A stretch of 64,000 nt of DNA from positions 40,185,431-40,249,430 of the forward strand of contig CM048842.1 in NCBI GenBank assembly GCA_026545765.1, read 5' to 3'. The notes under the pieces are model-generated. The model made no database searches and was not told the origin of the DNA. It saw only the letters and a list, made by a program, of their open reading frames with translations. A program made the translations under genes and the position numbers. Positions 44,163 through 56,462 of the stretch are shown here, piece by piece. The first letter of the stretch is position 1. Each line of letters starts with the position of its first letter. The DNA comes from Plantago major. Lineage: Eukaryota; Streptophyta; Magnoliopsida; Lamiales; Plantaginaceae.

Positions 44163-45577
44163 TGTTGGTCCAGATAACGGCAAAGTAAAAGACTGTAGGG
44201 GGTGAATAGTCTTTTAAAACTTTTGTCGATAAACACAGTTTCTCAGAAACCTGGGGGTTTCTGATACTTAAATTCAGAGCGCGGAAGACTTTAAGATAGG
44301 TAAGTGCAGAAATAATAAGTATGTGTGTGCTTTCTTTGAAATGTAAATCTGAGAAGGTAAATGACACAGCAAGTATAGTGGTATCTGGAGGTGGCGTAAT
44401 CCTCCAACTAATCCACTTCGATCTTTTCTGAGACCTAGAATTCACTAGAACAAATAATTGAGTTCACCTTACAATAATCCTATTCTAAGATTCCTAAACA
44501 AATGGTTCCCAACCAAATGTTCCCCCTGAGTTATTCTGACTCCTAGAGCTAAGTACTTCCTCTACTCAGATAACCTTGGAGTTATTCCCTGATTTCCCAA
44601 ATCAAGTACTTCCTCTACTCCACGCCTTGATGGTGTTGGTTATAAGGTTTGTCAGAGAGGCTTCTCGTATAACTTTTCAGTTATGTTTTCAGAGAGCCTA
44701 ATAGAACAAGACTACTTAATACACTTGTTCAGTGGATGGCGATCGCTCTTTACTGACCCAAGTAATTGATGTCCGTTCTGGAGAATGAGCTTCAGAAAGG
44801 GTATCTGATAGTTCAACTCTTTTACGAATAACAATCTCTTGTTAAGGTTCAGGACAACTTAGAACTGCTAGTGATTCTTCGAGCAACAGAAAGCTTTCAG
44901 AAAGGGTAGTAGAGGGCTTGAGAGAATACTTTGCTTGATGGTAAGTTTGCAAGATAGAGCATTCTAAGGTATGTATTTCTCAGCATCTAAGTGTGTGATA
45001 TATATAGATGAATTTGAGAGTTGTTGGAATGATATTCGTTAGACACAATTCAAATTCAGTCCATACTTATCTTGAAATGAGTACTCAGAAGTCCTTGTCT
45101 CATGTCTCAGAGGAGCGTGCTTGACTACTTTTACGATGCAATTAATACACTTGTACTATTTCTTGTCCTGTAGTCTTCAACGGATACATGAGCCTTTCTG
45201 ATGGCTTGCATACTCCATACTCATGATGTCATGTGTCCAGAATCATATTTCAAAAGTAAGTAAATACACTTAAGAAAGTATTAAGGACATAGTCTTTCTT
45301 GAGTTAGACTAAACCTTGATATCTTCACAAATCTTGTGTAATCTTCAGTCTTCTAATCTTCAGAAAAGCTCCATTGCTAGGATTGATCTTCATGGTCTTC
45401 TGGAAAAAAAGATTACACTCAGAGACCTATAATCCTAATACAAGATTTACTAGACTAATCATACTCGGTGATTTCCTCTTTTACAATGTTCAAGTGAACC
45501 AAGAGTACTTAATCACCTTTCTGGCTAAGATAAGAACATGTGATGAGTGATCAAAATACTAACAGATATTCCTAACA
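44163..45577 (-). repeat. Sire-2 5' LTR (1415 bp)
   Basis: Plus-strand ends are TGTTGGTCCAGATAACGG and ATTCCTAACA. Nearly the same as the 3' LTR except for the 410-bp segment (about 44415-44830) missing there. It includes the AAGTACTTCCTCTACT repeats seen in related LTRs. Confidence 0.9.
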
Positions 45578-46024
45578 GTCCGCCACGCAAAAACATTGAC
45601 GTTGGCGATGGGGTTGGGTTACCCGTTTGGGCCGAACAGTATTGGATCAATTAAGCTTACCCTACTTGATCCAGAGACGCCCATTAAATGTGTCCGAGTA
45701 AGTACTCGCTCGCCTATCCGAGTGTTTCATTCTAAGAGAGTCAACGTTGCCTCTCTACGGGGTTTATTGAGAGGTACTAGATCCGTAATTATTCGCCTAA
45801 TTTGCGGATCAAAGAAAGATGTCCGAGTTTACCAGAGTTGTGTATTTACTACTTACGATAACTGAGCATATGCAGGACGGATCAAGGAAAATAAAGAAGC
45901 AAACAAGTGTTATATCAAAGCGAATGTAGCATTGTACCGAGGGTGACTACTACAGACAATAGAAATGATAAATATTGTACTTGGCAACATCCCATGCCGT
46001 CTAACGATCTAAAAATTCAAATGT
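45578..46024. other. Gypsy sequence right of the Sire insertions
   Basis: CCGAGT- and CGGATC-rich DNA of the same composition as the gypsy UTR. A plus-strand frame at 45596-45865 is open but I do not recognise it, and it does not continue the interrupted integrase. This stretch is therefore the zone between pol and the antisense gene with a deletion at its left edge. Confidence 0.4.
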
Positions 46025-48960
46025 TTACAAATTTTTCACGGGGCATACCCCTGATTTCATACTGAGGAGGAGATTGGCTCGGACCGGCTTCCTCAACTCT
46101 AGGCGGATTAGTGGATGACGGATTGGCAATGGCGTTCGCAGCAGCAACGCGGGATGCAGCAACTTCATCAAAGTTGCCTTTATGCGCTCGAATAGGTTGA
46201 AGTCCGCAGCATGATCAACGACCCGAGTAGGCATGAAGTACAAGTTCTTCAAATAGTCCATGTTGTCATGGAAAGGCATGAAGCATACCTTCCCAAGAGC
46301 ATCCGGGATGCACTTTGGAAGAAAAGGCCCGCCGTTGGTTATGTTGATTTCACCTTCCTCGGTGATCGTTTTTGCGAACTCACAAGCGCCCAGCCGCTCG
46401 TCCGGAACAACCTCCACTGGGATCTCCACTCCATCGGCATCCACGGTCGGATCTAGTCCTTCCGTCTTCCAGTTGAAGTTGGGAGGAAGCAACCCCTTCC
46501 CTTGCAAATGGCCAATGGTGGACGAGAACCCCTCCAGGCAAAGTGCATCAGCTTTGTCCGCCATGAAAAACTTGAAGGAGTCCGACTTCATAAAGTCCCG
46601 GACAGCCTCAAGGCGGGCAAATTGAAGGTCCTCAAGGAGTGAGTCTTTCAAATCTAGGAAAGCCTTCATGGAGGAATCAATTAAGTTCTCCTGCCACTCC
46701 ACGTCTAACCTAAGAGTCTCCAGGTTAGCCTTCAGCTATTCTTTGTGTCCTACCTTGGTGGGTTTCCGCTTTGGCTTTTTCGCCTCGTCGCTTGCTGACT
46801 CTTGCCCTTACAGGTCCTCTTCGATAGTGGCCCGCTCACTAGCCTTCCACTGCATTGCTTTAATGAGGCATCCGAGCTACAAGAGATCCATACAGTTAGA
46901 AGTTGCACATTTTATTCAGAAATCACAAAAGAAAGGAAAATATACGTACCCTCTGATGAAGCTCATATAGCTCCCCAGCCCGCTCTACTTCAGGTAGTCC
47001 GCAGCTCCGCTCGTACTCCGCGTCAAGAGCGGCTTGGTCGGACAAAGGCAGAGCAGCAGAGAAGAGTTGCCTCTTCGATGCGGGAGAGGCACCCGAGGTC
47101 GCCTTCCTCTTATTCCCGGATATGATGGCGTCCCGCATCAGGACGTCCTTGAGGCGCAGAGCGGTGTTGAGATCTGTGATCTTTGCGAGTGGCGGGACCT
47201 TTACCCCTGTCGGGGACCCCCATCACTTGCGTATCCTCCCCCGCCTTATTCCGCCGCTCCTCCTCAGAAGCAAAAACTGCAGCGTTCTTTGGGTCCGGCA
47301 TAGGTAGACCCGAGGAAGTATTTGTGATTTTCTTCCTCTGCCCAGTAGCCAGTTCCAGGGCCTGTTGCTCTCTCTGGAACTTCTTTTTCTAACGGAGGGT
47401 CGACCTGATATAATCAAACCAATGAGCTACAAAACAAAATAAAAGTGTCATATATGGATGCTTAAAGGAAGCATAACGGGAATCTCGGAAACAAAAATTC
47501 AAAGTAGGGCATTCAAAAGGAAAGGAAGCACAAATCCTAAATTAAAGATCCTTACTGAAATATGTCTTTCCCCCGACTTCCACGGCATCTGTCAGTCCGC
47601 ACAAGTAGGGCAGCGGCTGACAAATCAATCCGTGGAACGGATACGTGGGAAGATCATTTTTCTTGTGGATCTCCGCCACCCACGGAGCCACATTCTTCGG
47701 GAGTGGGTGCCAATCCGGGATATTTTCCCTCAGAAACTTTTTGGGCAACCCCCACTGCTCTCGCCTCCTTGCGGACTCCCCAGGCTTCAAAGCCATCCGC
47801 ACAAAAATGTATTTACTTCACCATTTAGATCCGAGTGAGGAGATGGAATCAGAAATAAAGTTATAGGCTTTTCTATTTACAAAAGTGTAGAAGAGGGGGT
47901 TCCCGGACTGAAAGTCACATGGAAGAGTTGCCGGAAGTTCTCGAAGTTCACCGGCTGCCCCTTCTTTTGACAGAAAATAACAAAACAGATAAGGTTACCC
48001 AAAGATTTAGGGATAACCTGGCTCGGACCAATCCCATTGTAATTCAGGATTTGCTTAAGCTCGGGCGCAATAGGGATCCTCCACCCGCAAGAGAATGCTG
48101 CCTCATGCACATACATATATCCGGCGGGCGGATTATGCGTGCCCGGGCTCTGGGACCATTATCTCCATAGTATCGGGAATCTCCCACTTCCGCCTCCACT
48201 CTGGGATATTCGTCAACTTCACTTTGGACGGACATGTAGGGAGCTGCCCGTCTGTGTTGAGCTCACCGTATTTGTCCGCTATCACAACGGCGGATGTGGG
48301 ACGAGGAAATTTGATCCGTGCTGCTTTCGCTCGATGACCAGCTACCAGTGGAAGAGTAGGGTTCGCAATTGCTCTGGGGTGGAGAACAACCTGACGATTG
48401 TTCCGCACCGAGCGCCTAAGCGGACGGACACTCTCGGAGGCGTCTTCCTCTTCGTCCTCTTCCTCTTACTCATCTTCCTCCTCTTCTCCTTCAACTACTG
48501 GAACCGCGGATGTATTCGGATTGGAAGGACCTGCTTCCGTCTCCACACGTTCCTCCTCCATAGCCTCGGACATCTCCACGTCATCCGCATCCTGACCACT
48601 GTCACTCCCTGCTCAGTCCGAGGTTCATTCAAACCAGCGGACACACCGCCACCACCTATGATCCGAGATTGGACTTGCGACCTAGTCCTAGCAATATCTT
48701 CCTGGCCCACTACCACTTCAGGCCGAGTTTCTGCCACATTGTGGACCCCTTGCCCAGCATCGGAATCCCTGGAATAAAGGAGTTCAACGACTTCCAAGTT
48801 GTGCACATCCGGGATCACTTGCTCATCTCTGGTAGACAGAACCTCCAACACCAGGTAATCTGCCACGGATGCGGTTACGTCCACGGACTCAGTTCCCTGG
48901 CTTGCTCCATCATCGTAACCTTGAACCTCATGATGGTTCTGACTATCACTCCCGGACATC
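46025..48960 (-). pseudogene. Gypsy antisense accessory gene (putative gypsy-type transposon domain), split by introns
   Basis: Seen on the minus strand: ATG 48959 (MSGSDSQNHHEVQGYDDGAS) right after acceptor TTCCTTGTTCCCTAG; an acidic region; then KFPRPTSAVVIADKYGEL, YMYVHEAAFSCGWRIPIAPE, LKQILNYNGIGPSQVIPKSL, GNLICFVIFCQKKGQPVNFE. This matches by eye the Transposase_28 'putative gypsy type transposon' family. REQWGLPKKFLRENIPDWHP follows. Introns 47555-47427 and 46949-46877 have good GT and AG ends. The last exon has DLKDSLLEDLQFARLEAVRD and ends near 46025. Frameshifts near 48600, 48150, 47880 and 47140 and some stops show decay. Known of the family: such antisense extra ORFs occur in Tat elements; their function is not established. 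Confidence 0.7.
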
Positions 48961-49436
48961 CTAGGGAACAAGGAAACGGATCAGAAACAATGATTGTGAT
49001 TGTCCGAGAGTTCGTTTAGGTATCTTATTAAGTCAAGTGGTCCGAGGAAGCCCTACTTTATCAAATTTTCTACATGGAACACAATCTCATAACACTACGG
49101 GCACTAAGCTTGGCACACAAAGAAGTTCCATTGGAACTATTATCTACTCTACATAGCACATTGACAGCAACAACTATAATAGAGGCATGCAATATCGATT
49201 TTTATTCACATTTGACATAATAAACAAGTCAGCTCGACAAGTTTCTATTGAAGGAAACTAGCACAATACAACATACAGGAGGGGTTATTCCAACTAAGTA
49301 TACTACGGGAATCTACCACGATTAGCATTTGAAATCACGGAATCGACAAACAAACGTCCGAACAAGGGAGAAGCATACAAGCATTAAACGCGCATATCAT
49401 AGAAAGAAAATTCCGGAAGAACCAAGACATACTTAC
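48961..49436 (-). other. 5'-UTR intron of the antisense gene
   Basis: Donor ATCAA|GTAAGTATG (GT at 49436-49435) and acceptor CCCTAG (AG at 48962-48961) bound a 476-bp AT-rich intron placed one base before the start codon. Confidence 0.6.
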
Positions 49437-49600
49437 TTGATGAAGTTGTTTTGGTAAGTGTAGATGGACGTCGAAGCCTTGCTAGCTCCCCTAGAATACA
49501 GATCTCAGTTGAAAAGTGAAAGATTTTGCGAGTTTTGGTTGCTCGGATTGATTTTTGATTGCTCGGATTGCTTGAGAATCGCTCTGAGTTTCGGTTTGGC
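49437..49600 (-). other. Non-coding first exon of the antisense gene
   Basis: C- and A-rich leader (for example CAAGCAATCCGAGCAATC) between the TATA box and the donor at 49436. Its 5' end is estimated at about 30 bp after the TATA box. Confidence 0.5.
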
Positions 49601-49628
49601 TAAATTGTGAAAACGATAGATTCGACAA

Positions 49629-49638
49629 CTATTTATAG
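49629..49638 (-). promoter_or_regulatory. TATA box of the antisense gene
   Basis: The minus strand reads CTATAAATAG, a textbook plant TATA box, upstream of the leader exon. On the plus strand it reads CTATTTATAG, but no plus-strand gene follows. Confidence 0.55.
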
Positions 49639-49639
49639 A

Positions 49640-50239
49640 GGGCAATTGGGGAAGGCGAAGCATCACATCGCCTGGATTCAAATCCCAACCGTCGATCTTT
49701 TCAATCCAACGGATGCGCCGGTTCACAAGTGGTGTATTGACGTTACACCCCATTTAATTCTTGGCAGAAACGTCACATCACTTGGGCTTAAATCCCAACT
49801 GCTGATCTTCTCAATCCAAGGGTCGCATCGGTTCACTCGGGATCTTTGTCCATGGGCCAGACAGGCGACCTATTGGGCCTTTTGGATCACTGTTCATCAG
49901 CCCAGGTGGGCCATCCCACATATATAGCCCAACGGATTGCTTCCTATACACTCTTCCATAGAAGACTTCTTCGGATGCTAAAACCGTACTCGGGTCTCTA
50001 TATCTCGAATACAAATACCTTTTCCTTCTACAGTCCGAGCTACTACATAACTCGGACTGTAGAACGAAAAGGGGGTGGGGAGAGAGAAATATTGATTCCT
50101 AAGAACACGGACAACGGATCTCACAAAAAGGAATTTTTTCCTTTATAGTTAACGATTCGGACACGCTCCACAACACACCTGTCCTTTTCATAGTTACCAA
50201 CTATCTTCTACTATGATACTTGGAAACTAGGGGGACATA
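49640..50239 (+). other. Gypsy 3' UTR and polypurine tract
   Basis: Non-coding region with a 50-60 bp duplicated phrase (CATCACATCGCCTGGATTCA and CGTCACATCACTTGGGCTTA with similar flanks, 49660-49840). The last 180 bp (ACTGTAGAACG, AATATTGATTCCTAAGAACA) ends in CTAGGGGGACATA, the PPT directly before LTR start 50240. Copies of this end recur in every array unit. Confidence 0.7.
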
Positions 50240-51425
50240 TGTTGATACGGATATGTGTCCAATCCGTTAAGGGCGCCATAGAGCGTATCCTAGAGCGCAT
50301 CAGGGCTGAAATGGCCAATTCAGTACCAGTCCGACTTTCAAATGGTCCGACCTACGGAAACCATTCCGGGTCAACTAGTACGTGCAAGACAATACACCTT
50401 CTCAGCTAGGTCCGATCAAGTACTACTACATAATCTCGGACGCCACCCTCACATTAAGCCAAAACGTATATAACAGAACCACTGAGATACTTACGTGGAA
50501 CTCCAGGCTCGGACACCCAGAGTTACCTAAGGGCAAATCAACCAAGCAGACAGATGTGTCCGAAGGACTGACACGGACCCAACAGGCGGAACAGTACGCT
50601 CAGAGGGAAAAGGTCCAAACTACCCTCCCAGGCCCATTAATCGGTATTGGACTACTGTTCACTATTGGGCTGTGGGCCAAAGGTAGCATTGGTGTCCAAA
50701 TCTGAAGCATATACTTGGCATCTTATGAGTCATTTCATAAGATATGGTCTCTATAAATATAACACAAGGTCCAAGACCTTAAGGTAAGCAAGAATTATTC
50801 CCAAATCAGATCTCATAACTACTACATTGAGAGCTTTACAACGCTCGCTTGAGTAAACTCTCATACTGGGTTGACAACTTGCAACCCGGGTTACCTATCT
50901 AACCCGCCCCCCCACTTAGTCCTTTCGGGTGATCAACTTCGGATCAAGTTGTCAGGTCGGACCTCGAGTCGGTGGCGGATCTTAGATTAGGGATTTGTAT
51001 TAGTTTAGTCAGTTACCATTCTAGGCTAAACCCCTCAACATTTTGGAAGCAAGAATCATTCCCAAATCATATCTCATAACTACTACATTGAGAGATTTAC
51101 AACTCTCTCATGAGTAAAGTCTCATACCGGGTTGACAACTTGCAACCCGAGTTACCTATCTAACCCCCCCCCCCCCTCCACTTATTGCTTTCAGGTGATC
51201 AACCTCGGATCAAGTCATCAGGTCGGACCTCGAGTTTGTGGCGGACTGTAGAACGAAAAGGGGGTGAAGAGAAATATTGATTCCTAAGAACACGGACACC
51301 GGATCTCACAAAAAGGAATTTTTTTCATTTATAGTTAACGATTGGGATACGCTCCACAACACACCTGTCCTTTTCATAGTTACCAACTATCTTCTACTAA
51401 GATACTTGGAAACTAGGGGGACATA
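50240..51425 (+). repeat. Array unit 1
   Basis: LTR 50240-51040 has lost about 140 bp between AGGTCCGATCAAG and ATAATCTCGGACG. The PPT-side flank is the true 3' end of the element, so this is the position of the original 3' LTR. Confidence 0.85.
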
Positions 51426-52689
51426 TGTTGATACGGATATGTGTCCAATCTGTGAACGGCACCATAGAGCGTGTCCTAGAGCGCATCAGGGCTAAAATGG
51501 CCAATTCAGTACCAGTCCGACCTTCAAATGGTCCAACCTACGGAAACCATTCCGAGTCAACTAGTACGTGTAAGTCAATACACCTTCTCACCTAGGTCCA
51601 ACCAAACAAGGTGTATGACTTCCGAACCTGACAAGAAGTCACATGATCTCTCCATGTACCACAAACAGTCAGTTCCAGGTTGCCAAACGGACCGGACGAG
51701 ATAATCTCGGACGGCACCCTCACATTAAGACCAAACGTATATAACAGAACCATTGAGATACTTCCGTGGAACTCCAGGCTCGGACACCCAGAATTACCTA
51801 AGGGCAGATCAACCAAGCAGACAGATCTGTCCGAAGGACTGACACGGACCCAACAGGCGGAACAATACTCTCAGAGGGAAATGGTCCAAACTACCCTCCC
51901 AGGCCCATTAATCGGTATTGGACTACTGTTCACTATTGGGCTATGGGCCAAAGGTAGCATTGGTGTCCAAATCTGAAGCATATACTTGGCATATTACGAG
52001 TCATTTCATAAGATATGGTGTCTATAAATATAACACAAGGTCCAAGACCTTAAGGTAAGCAAGAATTATTCCCAAACCATATCTCATAACTACTACATTA
52101 ATTACTACTCTCTCTTGAGTAAAGTCTCATACCGGGTTGACAACTTGCAACCCGGGTTACCTATCTAACCCCCCCCCCCCACTTAGTCCTTTCAGGTGAT
52201 CAACCTCGGATCAAGTTGTCAGGTCGGACCTCGAGTCGGTGGCGGATCTTAGATTAGGGATTTGTAGTAGTTTAGTCAGTTACCATTCGAGGCTAAACCC
52301 CTCAACATTTTGGAAGCAAGAATTATTCCCAAATCATATCTCATAACTACTACATTAAGAGCTTTACAACTCTCTCTTGAGTAAAGTCTCATACCGGGTT
52401 GACAACTTGCAAGCCGGGTTACCTATCTAACCCCCCCCCCCCCCACTTAGTGCTTTCAGGTGATCAACCTTGGATCAAGTCGTCAGGTCGTACCTCGAGT
52501 TGGTGGCGGACTGTAGAACGAAAACGGGGTAGAGAGAAATATTGATTCCTAAGAACACGGACAACGGATCTCACAAAAAGGAATTTTTTCGTTTATAGTT
52601 AACGATTCGGACATGCTCCACAACACACCTGTCCTTTTCATAGTTACCAACTATCTTCTACTAAGATACATGGAAACTTGGGGGACATA
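51426..52689 (+). repeat. Array unit 2 (type A)
   Basis: Carries type A marks: GGTAGCATTGGTGTCC and ATGGTGTCTATAAATA. C-runs of 10-13 bases follow TATCTAA in both LTR pieces. Confidence 0.85.
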
Positions 52690-53959
52690 TGTTGATACGG
52701 ATATGTGTCCAATCCGTTAAGGGCGCCATAGAGCGTGTCCTAGAGCGCATCAGGGCTGAAATGGCCAATTCAGTACCAGTCCGACCTTCAAATGGTCCAA
52801 GCTACGGAAACCATTCCGGGTCAACTAGTACGTGTAAGTCAATACACCTTCTCACCTAGGTCCAACCAAACAAGGTGTATGACTTCCGAACCTGACAAGA
52901 AGTCACATGATCTCTCAAAGTTCCACAAACTGTCAGTCCCAGGATGCCAAACAGACCGGACGAGATAATCTCGGACGCCACCCTCACATTAAGACCAAAC
53001 GTATATAACAGAACCACTGAGATACTTACGTGGAACTCCAGGCTCGGACACCCATAGTACCTAAGGGCAAATCAACCAAGCAGACAGATCTATCCGAAGG
53101 ACTGACACGGACCCAACAGGCGAAACAGTACTCTCAGAGGGAAAAGGTCCAAACTACCCTCCCAGGCCCATAAATCGGTATTGGACTACTGTTCACTATT
53201 GGGCTATGGGCCAAAGGTAGCTAGCATTGGTATCCAAATCTGAAGCATATACTTGGCATCTTATGAGTCATTTCATAAGATATGGTCTCTATAAATATAA
53301 CACAAGGTCCAAGACCTTAAGGTAAGCAAGAATTATTCCCAAATCATATCTCATAACTACATTGACAGCTTTATAACTCTCTCTTGAGTAAAGTCTCATA
53401 CCGGGTTGACAACTTGCAACCTGGGTTACCTATCTACCCCCCCCCCCCACCCCACTTAGTCCTTTTAGGTGATCAACCTCGGATCAAGTTGTCAGGTCGG
53501 ACCTCGAGTTGGTGGCGGATCTTAGATTAGGGATTTGTAGTAGTTTAGTCAGTTAGCGTTCGAGGCTAACCCCCTTAACATTTTGGAAGCAAGAATTATT
53601 CCCAAATCATATCTCAAAACTACTACATTGAGAGCTTTACAACTCTCTCTTGAGTAAAGTCTCATACCGGGTTGACAACTTGCAACCCGGGTTACGTATC
53701 TAACCCCCCCCCCCATTTTGTGCTTTCAGGTGATCAACCTCGGATCAAGTCATCAGGACGGACCTTGCGTTGGTCGCGGACTGCAGAACGAAAAGGGGGT
53801 AGAGAGAAATATTGATTCCTAAGAACACGGACAACGGATCTCACAAAAAGGAATTTTTTCATTTATAGTTAACGATTCGGACACGCTCCACAACACACCT
53901 GTCCTTTTCATAGTTACCAACTATCTTCTACTAAGATACTTGGAAACTAGGGGGACATA
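52690..53959 (+). repeat. Array unit 3 (type B)
   Basis: Carries type B marks: GGTAGCTAGCATTGGTATCC, ATGGTCTCTATAAATA and CCCATAAATCGG. Confidence 0.85.
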
Positions 53960-55209
53960 TGTTGATACGGATATGTGTCCAATCCGTGAAGGGGGCCATA
54001 AAGCATGTCCTAGAGCGCATCAGGGCTGAAATGGCCAATTCAGTACCAGTCCGACCTTCAAATGGTCCGACCTACGGAAACCATTCCGGGTCAACTAGTT
54101 CGTGTAAGTCAATACACCTTCTCACCTAGGTCCAACCAAAAAAGGTGTATGACTTCCGAACCTGACAAGAAGTCACATGATCTCTCCAAGTACCACTGGC
54201 TATCGGTCCAGGATGCCAAACGGACCGGACGAGATAATCTCGGACGCCACCCTCACATTAAGACCAAACGTATGTAACAGAACCAATGAGATACTTCCGT
54301 GGAACTCCAGGCTCGGACACCCAGAGTTAGAAGGCGGATCAACCAATGAGCAGATCATCCGAAGGACCTGACAACCAGTGAACAATACTCTCAGAGGGAA
54401 AAGGTCCAAACTACCCTCCCAGGCCCATTAATCGGTATTGCACTACTATTCACTATTGGGCTGTGGGCCAAAGGTAGCATTGGTGTCCAAATCTGAAGCA
54501 TATACTTGGCATCTTATGAGTCATTTCATAAGATATGGTGTCTATAAATATAACACAAGGTCCAAGACCTTAAGGTACGAATGAATTATTCCCAAATCAT
54601 ATCTCATAACTACTACATTGATTACAACTCTCTCTTGAGTAAAGTCTCATACCGGGTTGACAACTTGCAACCCGGGTTACCTATCTAACCCCCCCCCCCA
54701 CTTAGTCCTTTAAGGTTATCAACCTCGGATCAAGTTGTCAGGTCGGACCTCGAGTCGGTGGCGGATCTTAGATTAGGGATTTGTAGTAGTTTAGTCAGTT
54801 ACCGTTCGAGGCTAAATCCCTCAACATTTTGGAAGCAAGAATTATTCCTAAATCATATCTCATAACTACTACATTGAGAGCTTTACAACTCTCTCTTGAG
54901 TAAAGTCTCATACAGGGTTGACAACTTACATCCCGGGTTACCTATCTAACCCCCCCCCCCCAGCCCACTTAGTGCTTTCAGGTGATCAACCTAGGATCAA
55001 GTTGTCAGGTCGGACCTCGAGTTGGTGGCGGACTGTAGAACGAAAACGGGTTGGAGAGAAATATTGATTCCTAAGAACACGGACAACGGATATCACAAAA
55101 AGGAATTTTTTCCTTTATAGTTAACGATTCGGACACGCTCCACAACACCTGTCCTTTTCATAGTTACCAACTATCTTCTACTAAGATACTTGGAAACTTG
55201 GGGGACATA
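53960..55209 (+). repeat. Array unit 4 (type A)
   Basis: Nearly identical to unit 6, including CCATAAAGCATGTCC, but with two short scrambled blocks near 54195-54210 and 54325-54385 where the sequence departs from all other units. Confidence 0.85.
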
Positions 55210-56462
55210 TGTTGATACGGATATGTGTCCAATCCGTTAAGGGCGCCATAGAGCGTGTCCTAGAGCGCATCAGGGCTAAAATGGCCAATTCAGTATCAGT
55301 CCGACCTGTGGAAACCATTCCGGGTCAACTAGTATGTGCAAGTCAATACACCTTCTCAGCTAGGTCTAATAAAACAAGGTGTATGACTTCCGAACCTGAC
55401 AAAAAGTCACATGATCTCTCCAAGTACCACAAACTGTCAGTCCCAGGATGCCAAACGGACCGGACGAGATAATCTCGGACGCCACCCTCACATTAAGACC
55501 AAACGTATGTAACAGAACCACTGAGATACTTTCGTGGAACTCCAAGCTCGGAAACCCAGGGTTACCTAAGGGCAAATCAACCAATCAGACAAATATGTCC
55601 GAAGGACTGACACGGACCCAACAGGCGGAACAGTACTCTCAGAGGGAAAAGGTCCAAACTACCCTCCCAGGCCCATAAATCGGTATTGGACTACTGTTCA
55701 CTATTGGGCTATGGGCCAAAGGTAGCTAGCATTGGTATCCAAATCTGAAGCATATACTTGGCATCTTATGAGTCATTTCATAAGATATGGTCTCTATAAA
55801 TATAACACAAGGTCCAAGACCTTAAGGTAAGCAAGAATTATTCCCAAATCATATCTCATAACTACATTGACAGCTTTACAACTCTCTCTTGAGTAAAGTC
55901 TCATACCGGGTTGACAACTTGCAACCCGGGATACCTATCTACCCCCCCCACCCCACTTAGTCCTTTTAGGTGATCAACCTCGGATCAAGTTGTCAGGTCG
56001 GACCTCGAGTTGGTGGCGGATCTTAGATTAGGGATTTGTAGTAGTTTAGTCAGTTAGCGTTCGAGGCTAACCCCCTTAACATTTTGGAAGCAAGAATTAT
56101 TCCCAAATCATATCTCAAAACTACTACATTGAGAGCTTTACAACTCTCTCTTGAGTAAAGTCTCATACCGGGTTGACAACTTGCAACCCGGGTTACCTAT
56201 CTAACCCCCCCCCCCCCATTTTGTGCTTTCAGGTGATCAACCTCGGATCAAGTCATCAGGACGGACCTTGCGTTGGTCGCGGACTGCAGAACGAAAAGGG
56301 GGTAGAGAGAAATATTGATTCCTAAGAACACGGACAACGGATCTCACAAAAAGGAATTTTTTCATTTATAGTTAACGATTCGGACACGCTCCACAACACA
56401 TCTGTCCTTTTCATAGTTACCAACTATCTTCTACTAAGATACTTGGAAACTAGGGGGACATA
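55210..56462 (+). repeat. Array unit 5 (type B)
   Basis: Nearly identical to unit 7; shares GGTCTAATAAAACAAGG and CTCGGAAACCCAG. A 15-bp phrase (TTCAAATGGTCCGAC) present in unit 7 is missing near 55306. Confidence 0.85.

Larger units (their letters stand above)
36291..45577 (-). mobile_element. Sire-2: Sirevirus-like copia element with both LTRs but no RT
   Basis: 5' LTR 45577-44163, PBS 44160-44149, gag 44046-41770, protease and integrase 41560-39930, a fusion of RT start to env-like coding near 39615, env-like C-terminal part to 37614, PPT, and 3' LTR 37296-36291. Flanks are GTCCT (36286-36290) and GTCCG (45578-45582), a 4/5 match fitting a 5-bp target duplication. The polymerase (RT and RNase H) is deleted, so it would depend on other copies. 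Confidence 0.85.

Noticed and set aside
45596..45865. Plus-strand 89-codon frame right of the Sire block
   Set aside because: It does not continue the interrupted integrase and has no motif I recognise; chance openness in GC-richer DNA is likely.
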